NCBI RefSeq assembly: GCF_052072235.1 | Contig: NZ_CM125436.1 | Coordinates: 1,978,001 to 2,042,000, forward strand | Direction of reading: 5' to 3' | DNA from: Brevibacillus_D fluminis_A | GTDB lineage: Bacteria; Bacillota; Bacilli; Brevibacillales; Brevibacillaceae | Length of the DNA: 64,000 nt | Part shown: one piece after another, positions 25,432-33,965 of the stretch | Layout of the letters: the number at the start of each line of letters is the position of its first letter | Numbering within the stretch: the first letter of the stretch is position 1 | Notes under the pieces: model-generated | The model's database searches: none | The model's input: the letters and a program-made list of their open reading frames with translations, nothing else | What the model was told of the DNA's origin: nothing | Translations under genes and position numbers: made by a program

Positions 25432-27027
25432 ATGCTTTACCCTCTTTCAATCGCTTTGTATGTAAGCTTCGTCGTCTTTTCATCGATCTGGTTGGAACGG
25501 GCCCTGCACCCTGTCTGGGTTATTGTGGCAGCCGCTTGCTTCATGTGCACCGTCTTGAATGAAAACCGCTCCAGGCATATGCAGAGCATGCAGATTCTTT
25601 TTCTCGTTGCGTTCCATTTCACCGCGCAAATCAACTGGTGCCACCCGCTCTATCTGATCTTGACCGCACGGGAGTACCATCGGACGCAGAGCATCCACCG
25701 CTCCGTCGGGGTGGCTGTCTTTTATTTTGTCCTCTATTCAAGCATTCGACTCAGCTATTCTCCGGCCAATGCGTACGATTTGCTGGTGACGATCGCTGAT
25801 TTGTTCAGTTCCCTGTTTGTCGTCTTTCTTATTTTTCTCTTCTTGCAGGTGCAAAAAGAACGGCGGCAGCTGGAAGAGGAGACGCGCCGTCTGGTCAGCC
25901 GGGACGCGCTTACAGGGTTGATGAATTTTACGGAGTTCCATAAGCAATTGCAGGCATTGACACGTTCTACGGAGCCGTTCATTTTGTTTTTGCTTGATTG
26001 TCACGATCTGAAAACGATCAATTTTGAGCAAGGCTATTCCGGAGGGAACCAACTGTTGATCAAGTTGGCAGAATCTTTAGAAAAGGCATTTCCCGACGCG
26101 CTTCTGATCGCCCGCTGCGGCGGAGACGATTTCGCGCTGGTGGTGCCGGCAACGCAAAACGGCAGGACGGTACAAAATTGCAAAGAATTGCTCGATCATC
26201 GGGTGGGGCCAGAGCTGGGAGTAGAGCTGATCTATGGCGAGGCGGTTTTTCCGGAAGAAGGCGGGACGCGGGACGAAATGATTTCCGCAGCCGAGCGCAA
26301 GCTGTTTTTGGTCAAGCGCGAGCTGTGGCTGAAGCGGGAGGAAAATATGCTGCGCGCCGAAAAGCTGCGGGTCGTCGGCGAATTGGCGGCAGGCATGGCA
26401 CATGAGATTCGCAACCCGATGACAACGGTGAAAGGCTTTTTGCAAATCGCGAAGGAAAACAGCTACAACATCGAGCCGTATTACGAGCTTTTGATGATGG
26501 AAGTATCGCGGGTGAGCGAGCTGACCTCGGAACTGTTGCAATTTTCCAAACCGCATGCGGGCGATGTGCGTGTGATTCAGTTGCAGGAGAGCATTCAGCG
26601 GGCCGTGTCGCTCGCAGAAGCAGAAGCGAACTATTACAGCCATCTGATCTGCTATGAACCGGAAAGCGAGGCGCTTTATGTGCGGATGGACCGGGACAAG
26701 CTGGTCCAGGTGCTGCTCAACCTGCTCAAAAATGCGTTTGATGCCATGCCTGAACCAGGTACGGTGACGATTACGTCAGGCCGTACCGATGAGTGGTGCA
26801 CGATCGAGGTGATGGATACCGGTACAGGCATGTCCGAGCAGGAGCTGCAGCAAATCTTCAATCCCTTTTTCACAACAAAAGAGACGGGGACCGGGCTGGG
26901 ACTCTCCATCTGCCATAAAATCATGAATGACCATGGCGGATCGATCGAGGTCCAGTCCCGTGAGCAGCAGGGGACGGTGTTTCGTCTGACCCTGCCGTTA
27001 GCGACCGCTGCCCAAAAGGTTTACTAA
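25432..27027 (+). CDS. Membrane-bound GGDEF-like / histidine kinase fusion (531 aa)
   Basis: The N-terminal hydrophobic region (about residues 1-140) has five or six membrane helices and a short coiled coil (VQKERRQLEEETRRL). A GGDEF-fold domain follows: SRDALTGLMNFTEFHKQL, then DCHDLKTINFEQGYSGGNQLL, with a divergent active site RCGGDDFALV and no RxxD inhibitory site. The C-terminal kinase has the H-box VVGELAAGMAHEIRNPMTTV, the N-box LLNLLKNAFDAM, G1 DTGTGMS and G2 TGTGLGLSICHKIM. ATG 25432 lies 7 nt after GGAGTGA; TTG 25426 is too close. No response regulator is adjacent. The GGDEF part is probably a sensory or GTP-binding relic, though residual cyclase activity cannot be excluded. It overlaps a convergent gene by 30 bp. 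Confidence 0.85.
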   Translation: MLYPLSIALYVSFVVFSSIWLERALHPVWVIVAAACFMCTVLNENRSRHMQSMQILFLVAFHFTAQINWCHPLYLILTAREYHRTQSIHRSVGVAVFYFVLYSSIRLSYSPANAYDLLVTIADLFSSLFVVFLIFLFLQVQKERRQLEEETRRLVSRDALTGLMNFTEFHKQLQALTRSTEPFILFLLDCHDLKTINFEQGYSGGNQLLIKLAESLEKAFPDALLIARCGGDDFALVVPATQNGRTVQNCKELLDHRVGPELGVELIYGEAVFPEEGGTRDEMISAAERKLFLVKRELWLKREENMLRAEKLRVVGELAAGMAHEIRNPMTTVKGFLQIAKENSYNIEPYYELLMMEVSRVSELTSELLQFSKPHAGDVRVIQLQESIQRAVSLAEAEANYYSHLICYEPESEALYVRMDRDKLVQVLLNLLKNAFDAMPEPGTVTITSGRTDEWCTIEVMDTGTGMSEQELQQIFNPFFTTKETGTGLGLSICHKIMNDHGGSIEVQSREQQGTVFRLTLPLATAAQKVY

Positions 27028-27900
27028 AGCGGTGTCCAAATCTGCGTATCGAAACGCAAACTGGTGTTGGAGCGCGGCTTGCGGCACGACATGCTGGCCT
27101 TGCAAAATGATTTCCGCCATCTCGCCAAGCAAAAGCTCCAGGGCAAAGGCTGGCACGGGCAGCCAATGGGGGCGCTTCAGCACGCTTGCTACGGATCGGC
27201 CGAACTGGTTCATGGTAACCGGCTTCGGGGCGGTGGCGTTCACTGGGCCGTTGATTGCAGGGGTCTGCATGCAGAAGTGAATCAAGCGGGCAACGTCCTC
27301 GACATGAATCCAGGACAGCCATTGCTTGCCGGTGCCGACCTTTCCACCGATCAAAAGCCGGTACGGCAAAACCATCCGGCCCAGAGCACCGCCGTTTTGC
27401 CCCAGCACGACCCCCAGTCGCAAACGGACGACACGGGTGTATTCCTCGGCAGGCAGAGCAGCATGTTCCCACCGGCTTGTCACATCGGCAAGAAAGCCTT
27501 TTCCGGGTGGGAAGTTTTCGGTAAATACAGTCGTTTCCGAATAGCCATAATAACCGACAGCCGACGCGTTGATGAGTACGCTCGGCTTTTTGTTCGTTTG
27601 CGAGATCGCCTGAACGATCGCCTGGGTCAAACGCACCCGCGATGTCAAAATGCGCTCTTTGCGTGCTGGCGACCACCGTCCCGAATTGATCGATTCTCCC
27701 GCCAGATTGACGATCGCATAATCGTCACCGAGCGAATCAAGCAAGGCGGGCAAGCGATCGAGCTGGTAAGGCCGAACGGTCCCCGCAGAAACGGGCCGGT
27801 CATGGCGCGAAGCGATAAAGACGGCATGTCCGCAATCTTGCAAGGTGCGGGCAAGATGCTGCCCGACGAAGCCGGAGCCTCCAAAGATCAGAACGTTCAT
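26998..27900 (-). CDS. TIGR01777-type NAD(P)-binding epimerase (SDR superfamily)
   Basis: A 300-aa extended short-chain-dehydrogenase protein. The Rossmann motif MNVLIFGGSGFVGQHLARTL is at the N-terminus, followed by NLAGESINSGRWSPARKERI, INASAVGYYGY (the YxxxK region is divergent, as usual in this family) and a C-terminal DUF1731 segment with VPAFALELLLGEMAEIILQGQHVVP. Homologues are Bacillus YfhF and Escherichia coli YfcH, of unknown substrate. The start at ATG 27900 follows GGGAGGA. It is convergent with the histidine kinase. Confidence 0.88.
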   Translation of the reverse strand: MNVLIFGGSGFVGQHLARTLQDCGHAVFIASRHDRPVSAGTVRPYQLDRLPALLDSLGDDYAIVNLAGESINSGRWSPARKERILTSRVRLTQAIVQAISQTNKKPSVLINASAVGYYGYSETTVFTENFPPGKGFLADVTSRWEHAALPAEEYTRVVRLRLGVVLGQNGGALGRMVLPYRLLIGGKVGTGKQWLSWIHVEDVARLIHFCMQTPAINGPVNATAPKPVTMNQFGRSVASVLKRPHWLPVPAFALELLLGEMAEIILQGQHVVPQAALQHQFAFRYADLDTALVNLLGSGR

Positions 27901-28014
27901 TCCAATTCCTCCCAATATACACGGCTGTTCTTAGTGTAATATAGGAGTCGGCATTATACAAATTGTCTGGAACATGATGCAGTCCGCCAGCACATTCCGG
28001 CAAGCATAAAAACA

Positions 28015-29067
28015 TCAGCGCATCGGTACCGCATACACCACGTGCAAAAGCTCATTGATTTGCTGATGCTTGTACAAATAGCCGTGCTGCTCCAGCAGCG
28101 GCAGAAAGACCGACAGATCGGTGAAGTGGAATTCAGACAAGAGAGCATGCTGCTCCAGCTTGCCCTCGCGAAGCAAGCTGTCAAAATAAGCCTCGCGTTT
28201 CTCGCGATCGGCAAACATCAGGTCGGCGATGCAAATGCGCCCGTGCGGGACAAGCACGCGTTTCATCTCCGCTACTGCCACCGCTTTTTGCTCGTCGGTC
28301 AAATGATGCAGGGCAAAGCTTGTGACCAAAAAATCAAACTGATGATCGAGGAAGGGGATGGACAGCAGGTTGCCAAGCTTCGCTGTGAGCATGGGGAATT
28401 TGCGCTGACAATGCCGGAGCATTTCCCGCGATTGATCGACCGCTGCCATGCGGATGCCTTGCTGCAAAAAGAGGCCCGCCAAATTGCCGGTGCCGGTACC
28501 GAGATCAAGCCCGTATTCGCCGGGGCGCGGGCCAATCAGGCGAACAAGCAGCGCAAGCGTTTCCTCATAGTCCCGGTAGATGGAAAACTCCTCTGTTTTC
28601 GGCCGCACCCGATCATCGTGCGATTCGGCCCGATGGTCATAATTCCAGCGATCGTACCAGGCGCTCCGGGCTTCACGCAACCGTTTGGAGCCGTCGGCCA
28701 GCTGGAATATGTCGGCCATATCGAGCGACTGGTTCGTTTTGAGCAGGTCGATCATCTGATCGGTCGTAAACAAAATCTGCTTCATCTCCACCCATTGCGC
28801 ATACATGACGGAGCGCTGAAGCTCGAGATAATCGAGCAAAAGGTCCTTGTTTCCCGAGTCGACATGGTTCAGCGCTTTGGCAATATCGTCGAGCGTCATG
28901 CCCACCTCGCGCAAGGCGATAATGGTTTGCAGCCGCCACACGTCCTGCTCGGAAAAGTGCCGATACTGGTTCTCGGCATGCCGGGGGGCGATCAGGCCTT
29001 TTTCTTCATAGAAGCGAATGGCCCGGGTCGAGATGTTCAGTTTTTGCGCGATTTCGTTGATTTTCAC
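28015..29067 (-). CDS. MerR-family regulator fused to a SAM-dependent methyltransferase
   Basis: A 350-aa two-domain protein. Residues 1-70 form a MerR winged helix (VKINEIAQKLNISTRAIRFY, EEKGLIAPRHAENQYRHF), then a dimerisation coiled coil to about 125 (DYLELQRSVMYAQW). The C-terminal class I methyltransferase has motif I LDLGTGTGNLAGLF and later SFALHHLTDEQ and RVLVPHGRICIADLMF. GTG 29067 gives the usual MerR start. The arrangement suggests that DNA binding is coupled to SAM or a methylated ligand. It is divergent from the pirin-azoreductase pair and is their likely regulator. Confidence 0.85.
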   Translation of the reverse strand: MKINEIAQKLNISTRAIRFYEEKGLIAPRHAENQYRHFSEQDVWRLQTIIALREVGMTLDDIAKALNHVDSGNKDLLLDYLELQRSVMYAQWVEMKQILFTTDQMIDLLKTNQSLDMADIFQLADGSKRLREARSAWYDRWNYDHRAESHDDRVRPKTEEFSIYRDYEETLALLVRLIGPRPGEYGLDLGTGTGNLAGLFLQQGIRMAAVDQSREMLRHCQRKFPMLTAKLGNLLSIPFLDHQFDFLVTSFALHHLTDEQKAVAVAEMKRVLVPHGRICIADLMFADREKREAYFDSLLREGKLEQHALLSEFHFTDLSVFLPLLEQHGYLYKHQQINELLHVVYAVPMR

Positions 29068-29148
29068 GGGGCATGCACATCCTTTCACTCTTTACAACTA
29101 AACCTTTCCGTAACGGTAATGTAAAGAAAAAACTTAATTGAAAGCTAC

Positions 29149-29178
29149 TTGACAAAAGTAAGTGAGTGAAGTTATGAT
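29149..29178 (+). promoter_or_regulatory. Promoter of the pirin-azoreductase operon
   Basis: TTGACA (29149-29154), an 18-nt spacer and TATGAT (29173-29178). AAGTAAGT repeats lie within and downstream of the spacer. The position suits a MerR-type regulator encoded divergently. Confidence 0.6.
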
Positions 29179-29270
29179 ACTAACTGAAAGTAAGTTACTG
29201 ACATGATTTACTTTTCGCCCTCAACAATCATCGCGAAAACCCGCACACTACTGAGGAAGGAGGCAATCAC

Positions 29271-29981
29271 ATGATTCGTATCTATCCTGCCGAATCTCGA
29301 TTTGCAGCCGATCACGGCTGGTTGAAAAGCAAATTCAGCTTTTCCTTTGCGGAATATTATGATCCGAACAACCAGCTGTTTGGACCGCTGCGCGTATTCA
29401 ATGACGATATCGTCCAGCCGGGGTACGGCTTTGGCGCCCATCCGCACAGAGAGATGGAGATCGTCAGCGTCGTGCTGAAAGGCGAATTGGGCCACGAGGA
29501 CAGCACCGGGAACAAAGAGGTGATTCGCCCGGGGGAAATTCAGCGCATGAGCGCGGGGACAGGGATTGTCCACTCCGAGATGAATCCGTCGCAAACCGAG
29601 GAAGTCAACTTTTTGCAATTGTGGTTCCTGCCCGCCGAGAAGGGGCTTACCCCTTCCTACGAGCAAAAGGCGTATGACATGAGCAAACGGAAAAACAACC
29701 TGCTTCCTGTCGTATCCGGCAAGGCGCTGAAGGAAGACGTGGTCCATATCCACCAGGATTTGACCATGTATCTTTCTGACCTGGAGGCAAATCATACAAT
29801 TACGTTTGAGCAAGCGCAAGATCGTTATACGTATGTTTTCGTCATGGAAGGAACGCTGCGCGTAAACGGCGAGGCGGTTCTGAACCGACGCGACGCTGCG
29901 CGGATCACCGACATCACCAAGCTTCAGATCGAAACGGCAGAAGGCGCATCATTCATGCTGATTGACCTGCCTTCCGCCTGA
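29271..29981 (+). CDS. Pirin-family bicupin protein (YhaK/quercetinase-like)
   Basis: A 236-aa bicupin. The N-terminal cupin has the metal-binding set in GFGAHPHREMEIVSVVLKGEL and the second histidine cluster in GTGIVHSEMNPSQTEE, matching Escherichia coli YhhW/pirin (His, His, His, Glu). Some family members show quercetin 2,3-dioxygenase activity in vitro. The start ATG follows AAGGAGG. It is the first gene of a two-gene unit with an azoreductase, suggesting a response to quinones, flavonoids or other electrophiles, probably governed by the divergent MerR-methyltransferase. Confidence 0.88.
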   Translation: MIRIYPAESRFAADHGWLKSKFSFSFAEYYDPNNQLFGPLRVFNDDIVQPGYGFGAHPHREMEIVSVVLKGELGHEDSTGNKEVIRPGEIQRMSAGTGIVHSEMNPSQTEEVNFLQLWFLPAEKGLTPSYEQKAYDMSKRKNNLLPVVSGKALKEDVVHIHQDLTMYLSDLEANHTITFEQAQDRYTYVFVMEGTLRVNGEAVLNRRDAARITDITKLQIETAEGASFMLIDLPSA

Positions 29982-30011
29982 CAACCAACCATTGAAAGGA
30001 AGATTTTGACC

Positions 30012-30668
30012 ATGGCAAAAGTTCTCTACATTACCGCTAACCCAAAACCAACTGAACTTTCCTATAGCTTGACCGTCGGGGAAGAGTTTTTGAACGCATA
30101 CCGCGCGGCAAACCCGCAAGATGAGATCGTGCATCTCGACCTGTACAACATGGAAGTGCCTTTCATCGACCAGGACGTATTCAGCGGCTGGGGCAAACTG
30201 CAAGCAGGCCAGGCGTTCGATTCCTTGACAGCAGTGGAACAAGCAAAAGTGGGTACGCTGGCCCAACTGAGCGATCAATTCGTTTCCGCTGACAAATACG
30301 TATTCGTCACACCTTTCTGGAACTTCAGCTTCCCGCCAAAAATGAAAGCCTACATCGATTCGTTCTGCGTAGCAGGCAAAACGTTCCGCTACACAGCAGA
30401 AGGTCCTGTCGGCCTGATGACGGGCAAACCGGCTGTACACATCCAGGCGCGCGGCGGCTTCTACTCCGAAGGCCCTGCAAAAGCCGTTGAGTTTGGCGAT
30501 AGCTACCTGCGCACCGTTCTCGGCTTCGTCGGCATCACCGATGTTGAATCCGTGATCGTGGAAGGCCAAAACGCTGCTCCTGACCAAGCGGAAGCGATCA
30601 AGGCGAAAGCGATCGAAAACGCGAAGCAAGTAGCGAAAGCATTCGCAGCGAAACAAGTAACCGTATAA
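30012..30668 (+). CDS. FMN-dependent NADH:quinone/azo oxidoreductase (AzoR family)
   Basis: A 218-aa flavodoxin-fold enzyme. The FMN phosphate loop is ITANPKPTELSYSLTVGEEF and the flavin-binding segment TPFWNFSFPPKMKAYIDSF; the second loop is HIQARGGFYSEGPAK. AzoR enzymes reduce azo dyes and quinones by two electrons and protect from thiol-depleting stress (Bacillus AzoR1/AzoR2). ATG 30012 is preceded by AAAGGAAG. It lies 30 bp after pirin, is probably co-transcribed, and is closed by a strong terminator. Confidence 0.92.
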   Translation: MAKVLYITANPKPTELSYSLTVGEEFLNAYRAANPQDEIVHLDLYNMEVPFIDQDVFSGWGKLQAGQAFDSLTAVEQAKVGTLAQLSDQFVSADKYVFVTPFWNFSFPPKMKAYIDSFCVAGKTFRYTAEGPVGLMTGKPAVHIQARGGFYSEGPAKAVEFGDSYLRTVLGFVGITDVESVIVEGQNAAPDQAEAIKAKAIENAKQVAKAFAAKQVTV

Positions 30669-30684
30669 GGCATTAACACACGCT

Positions 30685-30719
30685 CCTCCACCGATCCGCC
30701 CAAGGTGGAGGATTTTTTT
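30685..30719 (+). terminator. Intrinsic terminator of the pirin-azoreductase operon
   Basis: The perfect stem CCTCCACC/GGTGGAGG is followed by A and seven T. Confidence 0.87.
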
Positions 30720-30801
30720 GTTCGTCCCCATTATTTGCGGCTGGCGGATTCATGAAAGCGCTTGTTATAATAGTTGTATTATTCTGAAAAGTGGTGCTGT
30801 G

Positions 30802-31374
30802 ATGAGTATTCCGCCGTATAAGGAAAATTTCTGCCCCTCTCCGTATGGAAAGACGCTGGAAGAGTATATCCGAAACACGGTCATCGTTGACAACGCGTTG
30901 GAAGCAAAACGAAAGCTGCTCCATTTCATCTGGAAGCTGGAACGCAAGCAGGTTATGCTGTGCGATGCATCGCAGCAGGCGTTGACGCTGTTGCTGCAAT
31001 CGCCGGCACTGCTCGCCAAAACGCAAATCGTCTCCCTCATCTCGTGGCGCAATTGCGTATTGACGATCCGGCCCAATCTGTGCAAGTTCGATGCTGAGGA
31101 GCGGGACCTGGAGCGCTCACTGCGCGCATGCGAGACCGACGCGGAGATTTTGTTCGTTTATCTTCATGAAAAAAAGCTGTATCCATTTCATAGTCCTGCT
31201 GACGCGATGCAGTGGGAGGAAGACAATCTGCATTATTTTCAACATGTACGCAAAACATGGCGCGCGGAGTTCGAACAGATGCGCAAGGAACGGATTGACG
31301 CCCTGCTTGACGACTACAATCAGAAAAAAGACAGCCTCTGCCTCGAAGCCTTGAAAACCCTAGCCTGTGAATGA
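30802..31374 (+). CDS. Hypothetical protein with possible C-terminal IDEAL-like motif (190 aa)
   Basis: ATG 30802 is the likely start (MSIPPYKENFCPSPYGK); the ribosome-binding site is weak (GTGGTG). It is soluble, mixed-charge and mostly helical, with a Leu-rich central part (TLLLQSPALLAKTQIV) and a C-terminal segment RKERIDALLDDYNQKKDS resembling the IDEAL motif of Bacillus YpiB-like proteins. Overall size and order suggest a distant YpiB/UPF0302 relative, but this is uncertain. The stop codon lies inside a bidirectional terminator hairpin. No functional context: it stands between azoR and a secreted beta-propeller gene. Confidence 0.6.
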   Translation: MSIPPYKENFCPSPYGKTLEEYIRNTVIVDNALEAKRKLLHFIWKLERKQVMLCDASQQALTLLLQSPALLAKTQIVSLISWRNCVLTIRPNLCKFDAEERDLERSLRACETDAEILFVYLHEKKLYPFHSPADAMQWEEDNLHYFQHVRKTWRAEFEQMRKERIDALLDDYNQKKDSLCLEALKTLACE

Positions 31375-31388
31375 GCTAGGGTTTTGTT
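31354..31388. terminator. Bidirectional terminator between convergent genes
   Basis: The perfect 11-bp stem AAAACCCTAGC/GCTAGGGTTTT is T-flanked on both strands and overlaps the 3' end of the upstream coding sequence. Confidence 0.85.
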
Positions 31389-31396
31389 TTCGTCTA

Positions 31397-32665
31397 TCAG
31401 GGTTTGCCTTCATACCAGCTGATTTGCTGCACCTGCTTGATCAAAAGCTGTTGGTTTCGCCCATCCGCATCGGCCATCCAGACGTCGCTCGATTTCGGAG
31501 TGGAACGGGACAGCCACGCATCATAGTCGCGTATGCTCGTGCGAATCCAGGTCAGCTTGCCGGTTTTTTTCAAGTAATGCGGCTGATAGTCGCCGTAGCC
31601 TGCGGGCGGAGCGGTCAAAGCATGTTGCTGGTTCGTCTTGACGTTGACCTGATAGAGCGCAGGGTGTGGCCGTTTGGCAGGATCATGGGAAAACTCGCCT
31701 TCCTTCGCGCGAGAAGTCGCAAGAATCTCGGCGCTGTACCAGTCGAAATCAAGCTCGATGAACGAAGGGGGCGTCAAGTCCGTCGTCTTTTTTTGCGGCA
31801 GCCGGGTGATGGTCAGCTTTTTATTGGTAAAACCTGCAACCAGTCGGTCGCCTCCCCGGATGTAGCCGAGATCGCTGCGAGTAGGCGCCCATTGGAACCA
31901 CTGGGGATCGGCAAGCATTTCAGCGACGGTGGAAAACGACTTCCCGTCTGCAGACAGCACACAGAGCAGATTGCTGTCCATGGACCAAGATGCAGTCGGA
32001 GAGACGATGAACGCGACCCACTGGCCATCGCGAGACCATTTGAACGGTGAGGTGTGGATCGACAGCAGGTTGATTGGGCCCAACGTCAACGGCTGGGGGA
32101 TCGTATAAAACAGCTTTGCGTTTTTAAACAAATCCGCCTGCTTCTGGTTGAAAGCGATCGTATACAGCTTGGGGCTGGTCCAGCCATCCGGAAGCAGATC
32201 GGCATTGGCGGAAGCGAGAAAACCCGTGCCGTCCGGCAGCCAGGAATATGTACTCACCCCGAGCGCCACATTTTCAAACGGCTTCGGACGTCCTTGACGC
32301 AAATCGACGGTGTTCAAGACGGGAGCATCGAGGAACGCGAGCACGTTTTTATCCGGCGCCCATCGCGCCATCGTGCCATGCTGCTGGTAGACGCGGGATG
32401 CCCGGCGCTCCAAAGTGTCATACACCCAAATGCCGTCCGGCTGTTCATAAGAAATCCAGCGCCCATCGTACGACCACTGGGGATATTGGGCGCCTTTTAT
32501 GGTGGTCAGCTGGACTTCCTTGCCGTTTTCGCCAAGCCACAAGGTGTCATCGCGGATAAAGGCGGCTTTCGTCGGGGTCGCAGGGGGAGCGGCCTGGACA
32601 CCTGCGGCAAGCGGCAAAAGGAGCAGCGAGATCAAGGCTGCCATGAGCAGCAAACGTTTCTGCAT
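31397..32665 (-). CDS. Secreted TolB-like beta-propeller protein
   Basis: A 422-aa exported protein: MQKRLLLMAALISLLLLPLA is followed by an AxA signal peptidase site (VQAAPP). Several WD40/TolB-like propeller blades are visible: PQWSYDGRWISYEQPDGIWV, ARWAPDKNVLAFLD, YSWLPDGTGFLAS, FKWSRDGQWVAFIV and FQWAPTRSDLGYIRGG, each with the W-S/A-x-D-G turn. ATG 32665 is preferred because GAGGTG is 6 nt upstream. There is no lipobox, so it is secreted or cell-wall associated. Homologues in Bacillales are uncharacterised; a binding or sensing scaffold role is an inference from the fold. Confidence 0.8.
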   Translation of the reverse strand: MQKRLLLMAALISLLLLPLAAGVQAAPPATPTKAAFIRDDTLWLGENGKEVQLTTIKGAQYPQWSYDGRWISYEQPDGIWVYDTLERRASRVYQQHGTMARWAPDKNVLAFLDAPVLNTVDLRQGRPKPFENVALGVSTYSWLPDGTGFLASANADLLPDGWTSPKLYTIAFNQKQADLFKNAKLFYTIPQPLTLGPINLLSIHTSPFKWSRDGQWVAFIVSPTASWSMDSNLLCVLSADGKSFSTVAEMLADPQWFQWAPTRSDLGYIRGGDRLVAGFTNKKLTITRLPQKKTTDLTPPSFIELDFDWYSAEILATSRAKEGEFSHDPAKRPHPALYQVNVKTNQQHALTAPPAGYGDYQPHYLKKTGKLTWIRTSIRDYDAWLSRSTPKSSDVWMADADGRNQQLLIKQVQQISWYEGKP

Positions 32666-32796
32666 GTTGTGCACCTCACTTTACGTCTACTATGCCCAGA
32701 CGGGAAACAAACTTACCGCAAAAATATTTGTTTGAAAATTTATAAATATATGAATTTGCAAGAAGGAATTCGCGTTCGAGCGTAGAAACATCACTA

Positions 32797-32810
32797 TGTA
32801 ACCGATTACA
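32797..32810 (+). promoter_or_regulatory. Perfect cre (CcpA) site upstream of the nucleoside uptake operon
   Basis: TGTAACCGATTACA matches TGWAANCGNTNWCA at all positions and is itself a perfect palindrome apart from the centre. It lies 27 nt before the first gene. Catabolite repression of nucleoside use is the expected effect. Confidence 0.8.
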
Positions 32811-32837
32811 CAAAGAAGATGAGGGGGAAAACGGCAT

Positions 32838-33902
32838 ATGAGAGCAAGGTTTTTGAAAGCGGCACTACTTTTCCTTGCGGCGATGTTGATTCTTGCCGGA
32901 TGTGCGTCCGGTGCAAAGCAACAGTCTTCTACAGACAATTCAGGCGGTGCAAGCGGCAAAGCGGCTTTGAAAGTGGCCTATTACGTGAATGGTACTTTGG
33001 GTGACAAAGGATTTTTCGATTCCGCGCAAGCCGGTCTGGAGAAAGCGAAAAAAGACTTGGGCATCGATCTGAAAACAGTCGAGGGCGGCACCAATCAGGC
33101 AGACTGGGCAGCCGGACTGGAATCGCTCGTCTCCGGCGGCAAGTATGAAGTCATCGTCGCCGGCACGAGCCAAATGAAAGAAATCGCGATCGACATCGCC
33201 AAGCGCTACCCGAACCAGAAATTCATCTTCTTTGATGAAATGATCAAAGATGTGCCGAACTTGTACTCGATGCTCTACTCGCAAAGCGAAGGTTCGTTTT
33301 TGGCAGGCGCGTTCGCCGCATTGGTGACGACCAGCACAGAGCTGCCGGGTGCGAATCCGGACAAAGTGATCGGCTTCGTCGGCGGTATGGATATTCCGAT
33401 CATCAACGACTTCAAAGCAGGCTATGAGCAAGGCGCCCAGTACGTGGACAAAGATGTGAAGGTGATCGCATCGTATGTCGGCGATTTCTCCAATGCGCCG
33501 AAAGCCAAAGAGCTGGGTCTTGCCCAATACAACACGCAAAACGTGGACATTTCCTACAACGTAGCGGGCGGCGCCGGTTTGGGATTGCTCGAGGCAGGCA
33601 AAGAAGTGGGCAAATATTCGATCGGTGTCGATGGCAACCAGAATCCGCTCTACCCTGGCAGCGTGCTGACCAGCATGATGAAAAACATCGACCAGTCGAT
33701 CTATCGCGCGCTTGAATTGCACATCCAAGGCAAGCTCGCATACGGCACCAATGAAGTGCTGGGAATCAAGGAAGGGGGCGTCGGCCTCGCTGAGGACGAC
33801 CTCTACAAACAGCATGTGCCGAAATCGATCCAAGAGAAAATGGCGGAAATCTCCAAGAAATTGAGCAGCGGCGAAATCCAGGTGAAATCGATCATGCAAT
33901 AA
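32838..33902 (+). CDS. nupN: Nucleoside-binding lipoprotein of the BMP/Med family (NupN-like)
   Basis: A 354-aa lipoprotein: signal peptide with lipobox LAGCAS (Cys about 22), then a Ser/Gly linker. The BMP domain (PF02608) is recognisable from YYVNGTLGDKGFFDSAQAGL, VIVAGTSQMKEIAIDIAKRYP, SEGSFLAGAFAAL, IGFVGGMDIPIINDFKAGY and GVDGNQNPLYPGSVLTSMMK. BMP proteins bind purine nucleosides for ABC import (TmpC, PnrA, Bacillus NupN for guanosine). It is first of a seven-gene unit with its own ATPase and two permeases, then three nucleoside hydrolases, which fixes the likely substrate class. A cre site lies just upstream. Confidence 0.9.
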   Translation: MRARFLKAALLFLAAMLILAGCASGAKQQSSTDNSGGASGKAALKVAYYVNGTLGDKGFFDSAQAGLEKAKKDLGIDLKTVEGGTNQADWAAGLESLVSGGKYEVIVAGTSQMKEIAIDIAKRYPNQKFIFFDEMIKDVPNLYSMLYSQSEGSFLAGAFAALVTTSTELPGANPDKVIGFVGGMDIPIINDFKAGYEQGAQYVDKDVKVIASYVGDFSNAPKAKELGLAQYNTQNVDISYNVAGGAGLGLLEAGKEVGKYSIGVDGNQNPLYPGSVLTSMMKNIDQSIYRALELHIQGKLAYGTNEVLGIKEGGVGLAEDDLYKQHVPKSIQEKMAEISKKLSSGEIQVKSIMQ

Positions 33903-33965
33903 TCTAGAACGGATAACGGGGGAAGTGAAAGCTTCCCTCGCTATTACGCTAAAGAGGTGCGAAAG

